A stretch of DNA of 38,739 bases from an uncultured Flavobacteriales bacterium (GTDB lineage: Bacteria > Bacteroidota > Bacteroidia > Flavobacteriales_D > Sanyastnellaceae). The stretch covers positions 1-38,739 of the forward strand of contig CAJQPF010000017.1 of the NCBI GenBank assembly GCA_905480095.1, read 5' to 3'. Each line of letters opens with the position of its first letter. Position 1 is the first letter of the stretch. Positions 1 to 9,204 of the stretch are shown here, one piece after another. The notes beneath the pieces are model-generated. The model saw only the letters and a program-made list of their open reading frames with translations, was not told the origin of the DNA and ran no database searches. The position numbers were made by a program, and so were the translations under genes.

Positions 1-2995
1 ATGGGTCATTACAACTCCATTTTATTTCCCCTTCGACGCAGTAAGTACCATAGTTGCCAAAACTATTCATGCCATCATTTATATATGGAACGGTTGAGCA
101 GTTTAAATGAATATGTACTCTGTTACTCAAAAACCGATTGGATCCCCCACCTAAATCAGGGGTCATGTATATATAATTCTTTCCTTTTAATTCTAAAGCG
201 GTATCCCATCCATTCATAATGTTACACTTGAGAGTCGCGATTGCATTTTCAAATGAAATTGCTTTCTCTCCCTCAGTATATGTGTTTTCTTCCATATTTA
301 AATGGTCACCGCCTGTAATGTGTATTGTCGGATCGGACAATCCATATGCGCCTTCTATGTGATTTCTACTAAAATGGCTTGGTCCCACATGATTTGTTGA
401 TTTTACCGTAGCGCCGATTAATTCACAGGTCATGATTTGAAATCCAGTATTCATCAATTCCCAGTCACTTTCTATGATTTCATTGTGATGAGACGTTAAA
501 CCCATCGTCTGGTTGTTCTGAGTAAGGTGATCAAGATTCAATTTGCTTTTTTGCCATTTACAGTGTTCAATAATTAAACGATTGCTTCCATTCCAATGAG
601 CGTTAATAGATCCATAAATAAATGTATTTGACAAGTGGGTGTGGCATGATTGATTCACTGAAGATCCAAAAGGCATATGGACCGTGGTATTGTTTGTATT
701 AAACTCCCCCTCTCCTGAAACTTGAATTGACGAATTAGCTTCAAGTTCTATTTGTGAGTTTTCCTTTACAAACAACTTGCTATTATCTGAAACATTTATG
801 TTTGAATTGATGCCAGAAATCAAAATTGTCGATGGGGATTCACCCGTAGTAATAATTGCAGAGTTAGATTCAGGAAACACAATCAACTCTCCGGAAAATT
901 TGATTTCCGACCCACCTCCTTCAAGTATAATGTTAGCGTCGTTATGCAATTCTATAAGTCCTCCTTCTTCAATAACAAGTCTCCCTTCTTGATGAATCCT
1001 TAAATCAGTTCCGTCTATCACAAGCTTTGACCCAGACTTTACACGAAGTTCACTGTCGAGACAGATGATGATTTCTCCTCCCAGGTGTACAGATAATTGT
1101 GCGCCATTCTCAAGATTCAAAGTTGCAGGTGCAAACCCAAGATCTCCTCCAATTCTTAACTCAGCTCCTGTATAGACATCTATTTCAGTGTTACATGGTA
1201 AAGTTCTTACCGTTATAGGTGAGGCTAATTCGTTTACAGCTTCTCCCAACTGAAGGGTTCCTCCTTGATATATTTCTGTGCTTCCGATCCATTTTGTAAG
1301 CGGAGATAAATGATTATACGCGTAAAATGAAGGGAAAGAGCCGCCAATTGTTTCCGGGGCGGTGATGTCTCCAAAGACAATGTGGTCAAGAATGAGTTTT
1401 CTATGTAGGTGGTTTATAGCGACGTGCTCTTGTGGTGAATCCCACTCCGGTGCATAACTTACAAAATCAAATGAAGGTGTTTCTTCGGATAATAAATCAC
1501 AATTGAGGGCGCTAGATGTTGGGACAAAGCCACAATCTGATTGATAATCCTCACTTTCAATATATATTAAACCAGTTTCATTAATGGCTTCGACAACTTG
1601 CCCCATATAATGCCCAATTGAGGAGGGAGTGACGTCCAAATCTGTCTCAGGGTAATAACTATACCGTTCATCTTCATACCAAAGCGGAACACCATTAAAC
1701 GGGGTGAAATCTATTGGCAATGCACATGAAGCAGAAACTGCTAGGTTTTCATTGCCATTTGGATATCGGTTTGCCAATAAATGAGCACTTCCAAGCCACC
1801 ACCAATAATCTGTCCAGTTCAATAATGGTCCATTATCTAAATCGATTGAAACGCTTGGGTGACTGTTCGCAATACTTATATTCACTGTGTTTTTTGGCAT
1901 TCCGAGATCTTCGAGGAGTGCCATTGCTTCGGTATGCGCACTTTCTCCATTTGGTGATGTGATCACGAGTTGTTGTGCGGCAGGAGAGTTCAAACTTTCA
2001 TTGTAAATATAGGCTTCTGAGGACACTCCTGTAAGTAGTGAGACCAATCCAAATAATCCTTGAGAGATATTGGCTCCTCGATGAGGAGAATCAATACTAA
2101 CATATAGGCGCGTGCAATGCGCTTCCGAATTTTGCTCCATGCTGCAAAGTGCATGTCTTGCTACAATACCCCCCATACTTGCACCAACGATAATCAATGA
2201 CTTGTCTCCTGTTTTATACGTGTTGCATAGATCAATCGTTTTTTGAACGAGTCCTGATTTTCTTTCTATTGATTGTGTGCCGTTTTGAAAATCAATAAAT
2301 ACGATGTCGTAACCAAGTGTATATAGACTGTCGATAAGAATTGGATATCCATATGTTCCAGGAAAATTCTCGATGTCACAAGCAAATATAGATTTCCAAC
2401 CAAAATTTCCATGTCGATGTTCTTCAAGATTCCCCCCTATTCCAAAATCGAATCCTTCGATGACAACAATGGGTTTGTCAAATATTTGATCTTCGCTTAG
2501 CCTAGGGTAAACACTTCCACCTACTGTGCCCATTGGTGTTTCGGCTTCAACCCACCAAATGTTTGGGGCATTTGAATTTGGCAAAGACCAGGGTGGTAAA
2601 TCCGGTTCTGGGGCGCAATTTGCGCGATTTATTGAGGGGTGGTATTTAAAAGTGACAGAGTCCCCAGGGCAGAGCGCTTTCCATCCGCCTGTTTCGTTTG
2701 ATTCTGACCATCCGGTGGGTTCCCATGGGTGGAGTGGTGTGGTCGGAGGGGAGAGTGTTTCAGCACTCCCCTCATTTCTTAGTACCAACGCGGGCGAGCC
2801 GTCAATTGGACAAAATGCTGAGAATTCTCTCCTTAAATAAAGTGAATCTAAAATATCAGTGATGGAGGGTGCGAGATTTGTGTTTTTTTCTCGTTGTTTG
2901 TGGTATGCTTGCCTAGCCTTAGCCAATTCAGTAGTTTGTCCTATTGTAAATTGATAGAACATGAAGAATAAAAATGAGAGTATTATTCGCAGCAT
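1..2995 (-). CDS. Large secreted lipase-like alpha/beta hydrolase with beta-helix region (partial, C-terminus beyond left edge)
   Basis: Reading the minus strand from the ATG at 2995 gives about 998 codons with no stop, running off the left edge. Residues 1-19 form a signal peptide ending in FTIGQ. A hydrolase domain follows at roughly residues 170-480, with the nucleophile-elbow motif GASMGG (serine 273) and a later DSPHRGA segment, both typical of secreted lipases and esterases. From about residue 610 the chain changes to short repetitive strands (for example GGEIIICLDSELRVKSGSKL), which look like a right-handed beta-helix or polymer-like stalk. The start overlaps the end of the upstream lipoprotein gene by 13 bases, suggesting one transcript. 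Export by the type IX system is likely but the C-terminal sorting domain is not in view. The substrate is unknown; the hydrolase assignment rests on the motif and is fairly sure. Confidence 0.8.
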   Translation of the reverse strand, partial: MLRIILSFLFFMFYQFTIGQTTELAKARQAYHKQREKNTNLAPSITDILDSLYLRREFSAFCPIDGSPALVLRNEGSAETLSPPTTPLHPWEPTGWSESNETGGWKALCPGDSVTFKYHPSINRANCAPEPDLPPWSLPNSNAPNIWWVEAETPMGTVGGSVYPRLSEDQIFDKPIVVIEGFDFGIGGNLEEHRHGNFGWKSIFACDIENFPGTYGYPILIDSLYTLGYDIVFIDFQNGTQSIERKSGLVQKTIDLCNTYKTGDKSLIIVGASMGGIVARHALCSMEQNSEAHCTRLYVSIDSPHRGANISQGLFGLVSLLTGVSSEAYIYNESLNSPAAQQLVITSPNGESAHTEAMALLEDLGMPKNTVNISIANSHPSVSIDLDNGPLLNWTDYWWWLGSAHLLANRYPNGNENLAVSASCALPIDFTPFNGVPLWYEDERYSYYPETDLDVTPSSIGHYMGQVVEAINETGLIYIESEDYQSDCGFVPTSSALNCDLLSEETPSFDFVSYAPEWDSPQEHVAINHLHRKLILDHIVFGDITAPETIGGSFPSFYAYNHLSPLTKWIGSTEIYQGGTLQLGEAVNELASPITVRTLPCNTEIDVYTGAELRIGGDLGFAPATLNLENGAQLSVHLGGEIIICLDSELRVKSGSKLVIDGTDLRIHQEGRLVIEEGGLIELHNDANIILEGGGSEIKFSGELIVFPESNSAIITTGESPSTILISGINSNINVSDNSKLFVKENSQIELEANSSIQVSGEGEFNTNNTTVHMPFGSSVNQSCHTHLSNTFIYGSINAHWNGSNRLIIEHCKWQKSKLNLDHLTQNNQTMGLTSHHNEIIESDWELMNTGFQIMTCELIGATVKSTNHVGPSHFSRNHIEGAYGLSDPTIHITGGDHLNMEENTYTEGEKAISFENAIATLKCNIMNGWDTALELKGKNYIYMTPDLGGGSNRFLSNRVHIHLNCSTVPYINDGMNSFGNYGTYCVEGEIKWSCNDP

Positions 2996-3717
2996 AACAT
3001 CGTGTGATTTGTGTAGAATGAAAATGCTTCGATGTCCTCATTTATAGCTGCTGTAAATGTTCCGTTTGTATGCCAAACACCTTCATCTAGTCGGAACAAA
3101 TGCACATACATGGTGGAATGTTCTCTGAACTCGATTGACGTTTCCATTTTTGAAGGATTTTCATTCGCAAATGTCCAAGCATGAAACTGAGTCGTGGTGC
3201 TAGTGCTGCCTTCTATAAAGCCAGGAGGCAATTCAAGTGGTGATATATATAATGCCCATGCTTGAGCATTTGATGGGAGAGGAGAAATAGATCTAATGGT
3301 GATTTCCAATGGCCGAACTTGAGGGAAGCGAATGTCTATTTCTGGGGTGTTTATTTCTAAAGAATGCCATGCATATCTTAAGTCATCATGTGTCAATTTT
3401 TCGGGGGAGAAGCATTCGATAGAGATAGCGTGATTATGTGTTTCCCGGATGTCCGTCCAGCGAATAAATCTTTCGTTGGAATTATCCCAAACAATGGTAT
3501 CAGAGATAGGGATGCGTTGTGACGCATAGCTTGTATTTGGATTTAAATGTTTCTCATAAACCATTGCCCACCCTGATTCCGGAACTGTCCCGTCTGGTTG
3601 AGTTAAGTTGATTTTATAGTTTTGAATAGTATCCGAGGGATTGCAATAACAACCTTGAAGAGACAGAAATAAAAGAGGCAGTATGAATCCTGTAAGTAAA
3701 ATATTGTGTTTTTTCAT
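2983..3717 (-). CDS. Hypothetical lipoprotein, 244 aa
   Basis: The product begins with a lysine-rich start and a hydrophobic stretch ending in LSLQGC, a good lipobox with lipidation expected at cysteine 23, so it is probably a membrane-anchored lipoprotein. The rest is a beta-rich, tryptophan-containing chain without a motif I recognise. It contains phrases such as GWAMVYEKHLNP and AWALYISPLELPP, possibly two similar beta-sandwich halves. The last codons, including the stop, overlap the start of the downstream lipase-like gene by 13 bases, so the two are probably co-translated and may act together at the cell surface. The gap to the upstream membrane-protein gene is 56 bases and shows no clear terminator. 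Function is unknown. Confidence 0.75.
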   Translation of the reverse strand: MKKHNILLTGFILPLLFLSLQGCYCNPSDTIQNYKINLTQPDGTVPESGWAMVYEKHLNPNTSYASQRIPISDTIVWDNSNERFIRWTDIRETHNHAISIECFSPEKLTHDDLRYAWHSLEINTPEIDIRFPQVRPLEITIRSISPLPSNAQAWALYISPLELPPGFIEGSTSTTTQFHAWTFANENPSKMETSIEFREHSTMYVHLFRLDEGVWHTNGTFTAAINEDIEAFSFYTNHTMLCCE

Positions 3718-3773
3718 GGAGCAATGATGCCCATTAAATCAAAACACTTTTCAAGAATTAGACGTGTGTCGGT

Positions 3774-4340
3774 CTACGCTTTATATCCGTCAATAATCTT
3801 GTTTAAGACCTGAGAGAGTTGTTTGGCGTCTTGAGACGGAAGTTGCTTGCCCAAGACTTGGGTTTTTCCGTTGTAAGAGAAATAAACGGTGTCTCCACCA
3901 ATGATCCAGAAGCTGTTGTCAAGTTGCTGTAAAAAGGAGGTCGATTCTCTTTTGTAAAAGTTCAGGTTAGAGATTTTCTGCAAGTCATACAATTGGTCGC
4001 GTCCACGGGTGCCGAACGCATTTTTAATGATGACCCGTTTCTTGTCAATCCGAATGATTTCCTTGCCGATTCTTCTCCAAGCGACCACTTTTGCGATGCG
4101 AACCCAGAAAAAAGTCCAAAACACCAAGCATCCCAAGTAAAACAAGCGTTCATCCCCTTCAAATGTAGCTGCGCCATACATCAACAAGACGCCCAACCCG
4201 GTCCATCCACCCAGCCACATTTCGAGTGACATGCGTTGCGTATCCGTAATTGTGGTGTCGATCACAATCGTCGTCGCATCGCCGTGATCTGCAATAGAGA
4301 TTCTTTTCCCAATCGAACGTGTTTTCTTCTTTGCAGCCAT
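3774..4340 (-). CDS. Small membrane protein with PH-like C-terminal region
   Basis: I chose the ATG at 4340 (MAAKKK) over the in-frame GTG one codon upstream; its first base is the last base of the bshA stop (TGATG), so translation is probably coupled. The 188-residue product has a basic N-terminus, a short beta-rich segment, then two closely spaced hydrophobic helices at about residues 42-85 (WLGGWTGLGVLLMYG and LFYLGCLVFWTFFWV). The soluble C-terminal part has alternating strands (KRVIIKNAF, NSFWIIGGDTVYFSY) resembling membrane-associated PH-like domains. No catalytic motif is visible. It closes the lon-porQ-cmk-bshA block. Function unknown; the membrane topology is clear, the PH resemblance is only an impression. 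Confidence 0.7.
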   Translation of the reverse strand: MAAKKKTRSIGKRISIADHGDATTIVIDTTITDTQRMSLEMWLGGWTGLGVLLMYGAATFEGDERLFYLGCLVFWTFFWVRIAKVVAWRRIGKEIIRIDKKRVIIKNAFGTRGRDQLYDLQKISNLNFYKRESTSFLQQLDNSFWIIGGDTVYFSYNGKTQVLGKQLPSQDAKQLSQVLNKIIDGYKA

Positions 4341-5461
4341 CACTCGATTATTCTCTTATATAAAGCCAAATATTTGGGCAAGACCAAATCAATTCTAAAT
4401 TCCTCTGCCCGCGACAAAGCTGATTTTTTAAATGTCGCCAAAACCTCAGGATTGCTTAAAATTTTCAAACCATCCTTTCCCATGCCCTCTATGTCGCCCA
4501 CATCTCTCATCGTCCCTGATACACCATGTCGGTTTACCTCAGGCAAGCCACCTGTATTCGAAGAGATGACAGGTACCCCAGCCGCCATGGCTTCAAGGGC
4601 CACCAGTCCGAAACTCTCAGTTTCGGATGGGAGCAGGAACAGATCGCTGACAAGCAGTGGCTCTATTGGGTTTTTCACCTTTCCTAAAACAGTGACTTTT
4701 TCCTCGACTCCCAGCTCTTTACAGAGTTGTTCCGCAGCATTGCGTTCAGGTCCATCTCCCACCAACAAAAGACGTACATCTAATTCCTTGGAAATAAATG
4801 AAAAGATCTTAATGACATCAAGGATGCGTTTGACGGGTCTGAAATTTGAGATATGTGTGATGATGGGTTGACCTTCTGGGGCCACTTGTTTTCTGAATTC
4901 TTCGTTGGGGGTGATTTGGTAATGAGAAGGGCAGTAGAAGTTGGGGATCACCTCAATATCTCTGTTAACCCCAAACAACTTAAAGGTGTCATTTTTCAAG
5001 TCATTTGAGACAGCGGTGACTGCATCACTTGAGTTAATGGCGTAAGAAATGACAGGCTCAAATGAAGGGTCTCGTCCAAGCAACGTAATGTCAGTGCCGT
5101 GAAGCGTCGTGATGATTGGCATTTTAAGCCCTTCTTCAGCCAAGATTTTTTTTGCTGTGATTGCCGCACTTGCGTGTGGAATGGCATAATGTACATGAAG
5201 TAAATCGAGCGCGTGATCGCGCGCGACTTCGACCATCTTGCTGGCAAGAACGAGTTCGTAAGGCGGGTAGTCGAATAAAGGATAATCTGACACACGAACT
5301 TCGTGATAGAAAATATTTGGCTTAAAGTTCCCTAAACGTACAGGCGTATTGTAGGTGATGAAATGTACTTCATGTCCTTTTTTAGCAAGCGCTTTACCCA
5401 ATTCAGTAGCGACGACACCGCTACCTCCGAACGTGGGATAGCACACCATTCCTATTTTCAT
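4340..5461 (-). CDS. bshA: N-acetyl-alpha-D-glucosaminyl L-malate synthase BshA
   Basis: This GT4 family glycosyltransferase joins GlcNAc from UDP-GlcNAc to L-malate, the first step of bacillithiol synthesis in the cytoplasm. The 373-residue length is normal. The N-terminus MKIGMVCYPTFGGSGVVATE is characteristic of BshA, with the glycine-rich GGSG loop for the nucleotide sugar. The C-terminal Rossmann half has SNFRPVKRILDVI, LLVGDGPER and the donor-site segment around ESFGLVALEAMAAGVPVI. Its ATG overlaps the TGA stop of the upstream GH3 gene in an ATGA, and its own TGA overlaps the next start, so it is inside an operon. No bshB or bshC is seen in the window. Family and function are confident; the product thiol is inferred. 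Confidence 0.92.
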   Translation of the reverse strand: MKIGMVCYPTFGGSGVVATELGKALAKKGHEVHFITYNTPVRLGNFKPNIFYHEVRVSDYPLFDYPPYELVLASKMVEVARDHALDLLHVHYAIPHASAAITAKKILAEEGLKMPIITTLHGTDITLLGRDPSFEPVISYAINSSDAVTAVSNDLKNDTFKLFGVNRDIEVIPNFYCPSHYQITPNEEFRKQVAPEGQPIITHISNFRPVKRILDVIKIFSFISKELDVRLLLVGDGPERNAAEQLCKELGVEEKVTVLGKVKNPIEPLLVSDLFLLPSETESFGLVALEAMAAGVPVISSNTGGLPEVNRHGVSGTMRDVGDIEGMGKDGLKILSNPEVLATFKKSALSRAEEFRIDLVLPKYLALYKRIIE

Positions 5462-8400
5462 CGTGATACGGCATTTAAATGTTCCAAAATGACCCTTTGG
5501 ATTTCCGTTCTGACATCCATGGTGATGAGCTTTCTATTCTCTGCATGCGGGTACGTCCTGTTGCTTAAAAACACAAATACCAAGTCGTATTTAGGGTCGA
5601 CCCAAATCAGTGTCCCTGTAAATCCAGAATGTCCAAAGCTTGATTCACTTGCAAGATTGCATGTAGGTCCTTGATCAAGGTCCATTGCGGGCTTATCGAA
5701 TGCGATTCCCCTTCTGTTTTTGCTGTTAGGGTAAGCTCTGGACGTCCATTTCTCGATCGTCTTCCCATCATGCTTGAAAAAATCATGTCCGAGCGCAGTG
5801 CCTCCATTGAGAAGCATTTGTCCCAAACGTGTTAAATCATGCGCATCGCTAAATAGCCCCGCATGGCCACTCACACCGCCAAGCAATGCCGCGCCCGGGT
5901 CGTGAACATACCCATGCACGGTTCGTTTTCTGAAAATCGTATCTATTTCTGTTGGTGCAATCTCACCAAGATCTATTTCTGCTCTTTCTAGCGGCTTGAA
6001 CCCCATGCTAGAGAGTCCCATCGGCTCATAGAACCATGTGTGAGAAAGAGAATCTATTGCATTATCACACCGATATTTCTTGTTCAGTCTTTTATGAATG
6101 AGGTAATAGCCCAAATCACTGTATCTATAGTGCCCGGCATCTCTGACCTCTTTATTCTTAATGCGCAGATACATGGTGTCCATGTATTGACTGCATATGT
6201 ACAATCCAGGATTCACGCAAATGTTATCATCACAACGTGGCGTGTCACTCAACAGATCTAGAGAGTCACTCAACGTCTCAAGATGAAAAGGAATCCATGG
6301 ATGCAGACCAGCCTGATGAGATAGGATTTCTTGATAGGTTCGGGTGCCCAATTCAAGGGTGTCTAATTCCTCAAGCGCATGAGAAATAGGCTCATGAAGG
6401 TCAAACCATCCCGTTTCATCTCCCGCCATTAAACACAACGACGTTGCGGCTATTTTTGTGATGGATGCGAGGTCATAGATTGTGCCTTCTTCAACTTGGT
6501 TCTGGCCATCTGTTGTTCCATACACACCATCGTGCATGACACGTCCCTTGTGAGCGACGACCACTCTGCAACCTGGCATTGCTGATTCGCTGATTGCCTC
6601 ACTGACGATGGAGTCAATTTGATAAGCTGGCCCCCAGTTTCCGTCACACGCCCATTGATTCCACCCCAATCTTGTGCCACGGGCACATGGAAGCCCCAAG
6701 CCATCTCCTTCTCGATACACAGACCCTGGAGGAGTGACGGGGAGTAATCCATTCGCTGACGATACCCCAGCCAGGACATCCGCAGCGGTCTCTTGTGTTC
6801 TGTAATCATCCTGGTATGCCATCACTAACCCGTCCGCACCGTCACTTATAGCTGCCCAGTCTTTGTCGAGACAATAGGGATTTGCGAATACGTTGACAAC
6901 CCATTTGGTTTGGTTTGTAGTGTCTTGTTTGGCCAGACGGATCTTCTGAGAACATTCTTTTACAGCTGTTGGAGATATGCCATAATTCTGAGATTGTCGG
7001 TTGTTCGATTCTAAGAAATTTACAATGACCAGGTCAGCCTCAAGACTAGCTTGTATCACATCGTTCCGGCCCCAACCTGATGCGTCTTTTCCGATGCTAA
7101 ATGAAGAAATGCTGTGCGATTTCCCCAGGGTTGTTTGAAGATGGTCCGTGTAGGCCATTCCAGAGCCAGCTTTGTCTGAGATGTTGATGAGGGTGATTTT
7201 CCCTTGCGGGGCCAGCCAAGGAAGTGTATTGCTTCGGTTGGCCAAGAGGGTCATTGATTCCTCTAAGATTTCCCTGTGAACCTGTTCGGCATCGTGGGGC
7301 TCCCATGCTGTTCCTTTCGACGGGATTTGTGCACTTGCCTTAGTCCAAACCTTGGCAAGCAAAACCCTTTTGCATTTTTCTGTAACAAGTGCTGAATCTA
7401 GTGTTCCTTCTTTGATCGCATTTGAAATCTCCTGAATGACTTGGACAGGGTCTCCCGGGAAAAGCAAAATGTCGTTGCCTGCGCGTAGGGCATCCCTCGC
7501 ACGCGGCCTGTCTCCCGCAAAATCAACGAATCCCTTCATGGACAATGCATCTGTAAAGGCAAGACCCTCAAACCCCATTTTTTGCCTGAGCAGTGTATCG
7601 ACAATCGTAGGGGATAGGGTAGAGGGTTGCGATGCTGTACTGTCCAAAGCTGGGACATCGAGATGTGCAATCATCATTGCGCCGATCCCTCCGTCAATTA
7701 ATACTCTGAACGGCGCAAGTTCAACAGAATCTAATCTGTGTTTGTCTCCAGAGATTGTCGGGAGTGTTTTATGTGAGTCTGAATCGCTGTCGCCATGTCC
7801 AGGAAAGTGCTTTGCAGTCGCCAGGACATTGACATCCTGCAATCCATGCGCATAGGCCATTCCCAGCTCTCCTACTAATTCTACATTTTCTCCAAAACTT
7901 CGGCTGCCAATCACGGGATTGATCGCGTTTGAATTCACATCTACGACGGGCGCAAAATTCACATGAATGCCAGTTTTCTTCAAGGATACGCCTACAATCT
8001 GCCCAAATCTCCTGACGAGTTCGGGGTTTCTAGTTGCAGCGAGCGTTAAGGAGCGAGGGAAGCTTCTTGTCGAATCCAGCCGCATGCCTAATCCCCATTC
8101 AGCGTCAGAAGCGACCATAAGGGGCACGTTTGATTCTTTCTGAATTCGTTTCAGCCTCATTCTTTGAAATTCTGGTCCCCCTTGCATACAAATCACGCCT
8201 CCTATCCCTAAGTCTCTTGCCCAGTGTTCTGCCTCGGACCATCCATTTGTGTCAGGTCGCGCGTAAATAGGAACCATAAGAAGTTGTGCAATTTGTTCTT
8301 CCATACTCAGACTCGCAAGAACACTGTCAACCCATACAGAATCTGCTGATAAAAAGTCAGGTGTAAGTTTGGGCGTTTCTTCCACATAAGATGGGGACTG

Positions 8401-8469
8401 CGCACAACTAATTAATGCTGTTGAAAAAGCGAGTAACGTAAGAAGTTTTTGGAAAATCTGATATGACAT
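5458..8469 (-). CDS. GH3 beta-N-acetylhexosaminidase / class C beta-lactamase-like serine hydrolase fusion lipoprotein
   Basis: A 1003-residue two-domain protein. The leader ends in ALISC, a lipobox with cysteine 22, so it is probably anchored in the cell envelope. Residues about 40-390 are a glycoside hydrolase family 3 domain of NagZ type: KHFPGHG at 220-226, the Asp-His dyad D231/H233, and the probable nucleophile D307 in FTDALSM. A linking GH3 C-terminal domain follows. Residues about 610-1000 are a serine beta-lactamase/esterase fold with SITK (S669, K672), YSDLGY as the YxN-like motif and a late HSG. Such fusions are known in Bacteroidota and are thought to act on peptidoglycan sugars, but the role of the serine hydrolase half is uncertain. 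It lies 2 bases after cmk and overlaps bshA by 4. Confidence 0.9.
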   Translation of the reverse strand: MSYQIFQKLLTLLAFSTALISCAQSPSYVEETPKLTPDFLSADSVWVDSVLASLSMEEQIAQLLMVPIYARPDTNGWSEAEHWARDLGIGGVICMQGGPEFQRMRLKRIQKESNVPLMVASDAEWGLGMRLDSTRSFPRSLTLAATRNPELVRRFGQIVGVSLKKTGIHVNFAPVVDVNSNAINPVIGSRSFGENVELVGELGMAYAHGLQDVNVLATAKHFPGHGDSDSDSHKTLPTISGDKHRLDSVELAPFRVLIDGGIGAMMIAHLDVPALDSTASQPSTLSPTIVDTLLRQKMGFEGLAFTDALSMKGFVDFAGDRPRARDALRAGNDILLFPGDPVQVIQEISNAIKEGTLDSALVTEKCKRVLLAKVWTKASAQIPSKGTAWEPHDAEQVHREILEESMTLLANRSNTLPWLAPQGKITLINISDKAGSGMAYTDHLQTTLGKSHSISSFSIGKDASGWGRNDVIQASLEADLVIVNFLESNNRQSQNYGISPTAVKECSQKIRLAKQDTTNQTKWVVNVFANPYCLDKDWAAISDGADGLVMAYQDDYRTQETAADVLAGVSSANGLLPVTPPGSVYREGDGLGLPCARGTRLGWNQWACDGNWGPAYQIDSIVSEAISESAMPGCRVVVAHKGRVMHDGVYGTTDGQNQVEEGTIYDLASITKIAATSLCLMAGDETGWFDLHEPISHALEELDTLELGTRTYQEILSHQAGLHPWIPFHLETLSDSLDLLSDTPRCDDNICVNPGLYICSQYMDTMYLRIKNKEVRDAGHYRYSDLGYYLIHKRLNKKYRCDNAIDSLSHTWFYEPMGLSSMGFKPLERAEIDLGEIAPTEIDTIFRKRTVHGYVHDPGAALLGGVSGHAGLFSDAHDLTRLGQMLLNGGTALGHDFFKHDGKTIEKWTSRAYPNSKNRRGIAFDKPAMDLDQGPTCNLASESSFGHSGFTGTLIWVDPKYDLVFVFLSNRTYPHAENRKLITMDVRTEIQRVILEHLNAVSR

Positions 8470-8471
8470 CC

Positions 8472-9167
8472 TTATTGTTCCATTCTCTTTTTTGCCAGAT
8501 TCAGCATAAATTGATATTGCTCTTCCATAGTGAGGTTGCTGTTGTCAATAACGACTGCATCATCGGCTTGTTTTAGAGGGGCTACAGCCCTTTCAGAATC
8601 TATGCGATCTCTCTCTAGAACGTTTTCTAAAACGTCGTCAAAGGTGACGTCTTTGCCATTGTCTTGTAACTCTCTCAGTCGTCTCCATGCTCTCACCTCT
8701 GGATCTGCAGTCATAAAGAATTTAAGTTCTGCATGTGGGAGAACTACAGTTCAAATATCTCTGCCATCCATCACCACGCTGTCCCCTTCGGCTAATCTTC
8801 TTTGCAGCGCTACAAGTTTGGTTCTCACAGCGGGTATTTTCGCCACAAGGCTCACATTTTTCGCCACTTCCATGGTTCGGATTTCCTTTTCAATATTCGT
8901 TCCCCCGAGGTGCATTTCTGAACATTCAGTGCTGGGATTAAATCTAAATGTGAGAAAAAGACGATCTAAAGCTTGCTCCAGGCCGCTTTCATCAACACAA
9001 CCATTCATGACGTATCGTTCTTTCATGGCAAATAAAGTGACCCCCCGATACATCGCACCAGTATCTATGTAAAAGTAGTTCAGCTCCTTAGCAAGCGCTT
9101 TTGCCATAGTGCTTTTACCTGCAGATGAGTGTCCATCTATTGCTATGGTGATTCGTTGCTTTGCCAT
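8472..9167 (-). pseudogene. cmk: Cytidylate kinase, full length but interrupted by one in-frame TGA
   Basis: The enzyme phosphorylates CMP and dCMP and is normally needed for nucleotide supply. Translation from the ATG at 9167 gives IAIDGHSSAGKSTMAKALA (P-loop) and DTGAMYRG, then stops at VVMDGRDI with TGA at 8751-8753. In the same frame translation resumes at once as TVVLPHAELKFF and continues through TADPEVRAWRRLRELQ and ERDRIDSERAVAPL to a TAA at 8472. In the family, the residue at the stop is the glycine of DGRDIGT, so one base change, GGA to TGA, explains it. Total length with that codon restored would be 231 residues, normal for Cmk. It could be a sequencing error, a recent nonsense mutation or readthrough. 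A shorter product from the downstream ATG at 8714 would lack the P-loop and could not work alone. Confidence 0.88.
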
Positions 9168-9204
9168 GTGACGAAGATAGTCATGTGAATCTAATCTACT
9201 TCAC

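Noticed and set aside
2526-2840. Plus-strand 104-residue open frame
   Set aside because: It lies wholly opposite the lipase-like gene, whose protein is recognisable there; the plus frame shows no motif or signal.
8725-8753. Selenocysteine insertion at the cmk TGA
   Set aside because: The family has glycine at this site, not cysteine, and the downstream 6-base hairpin is weak; a point change explains it better.
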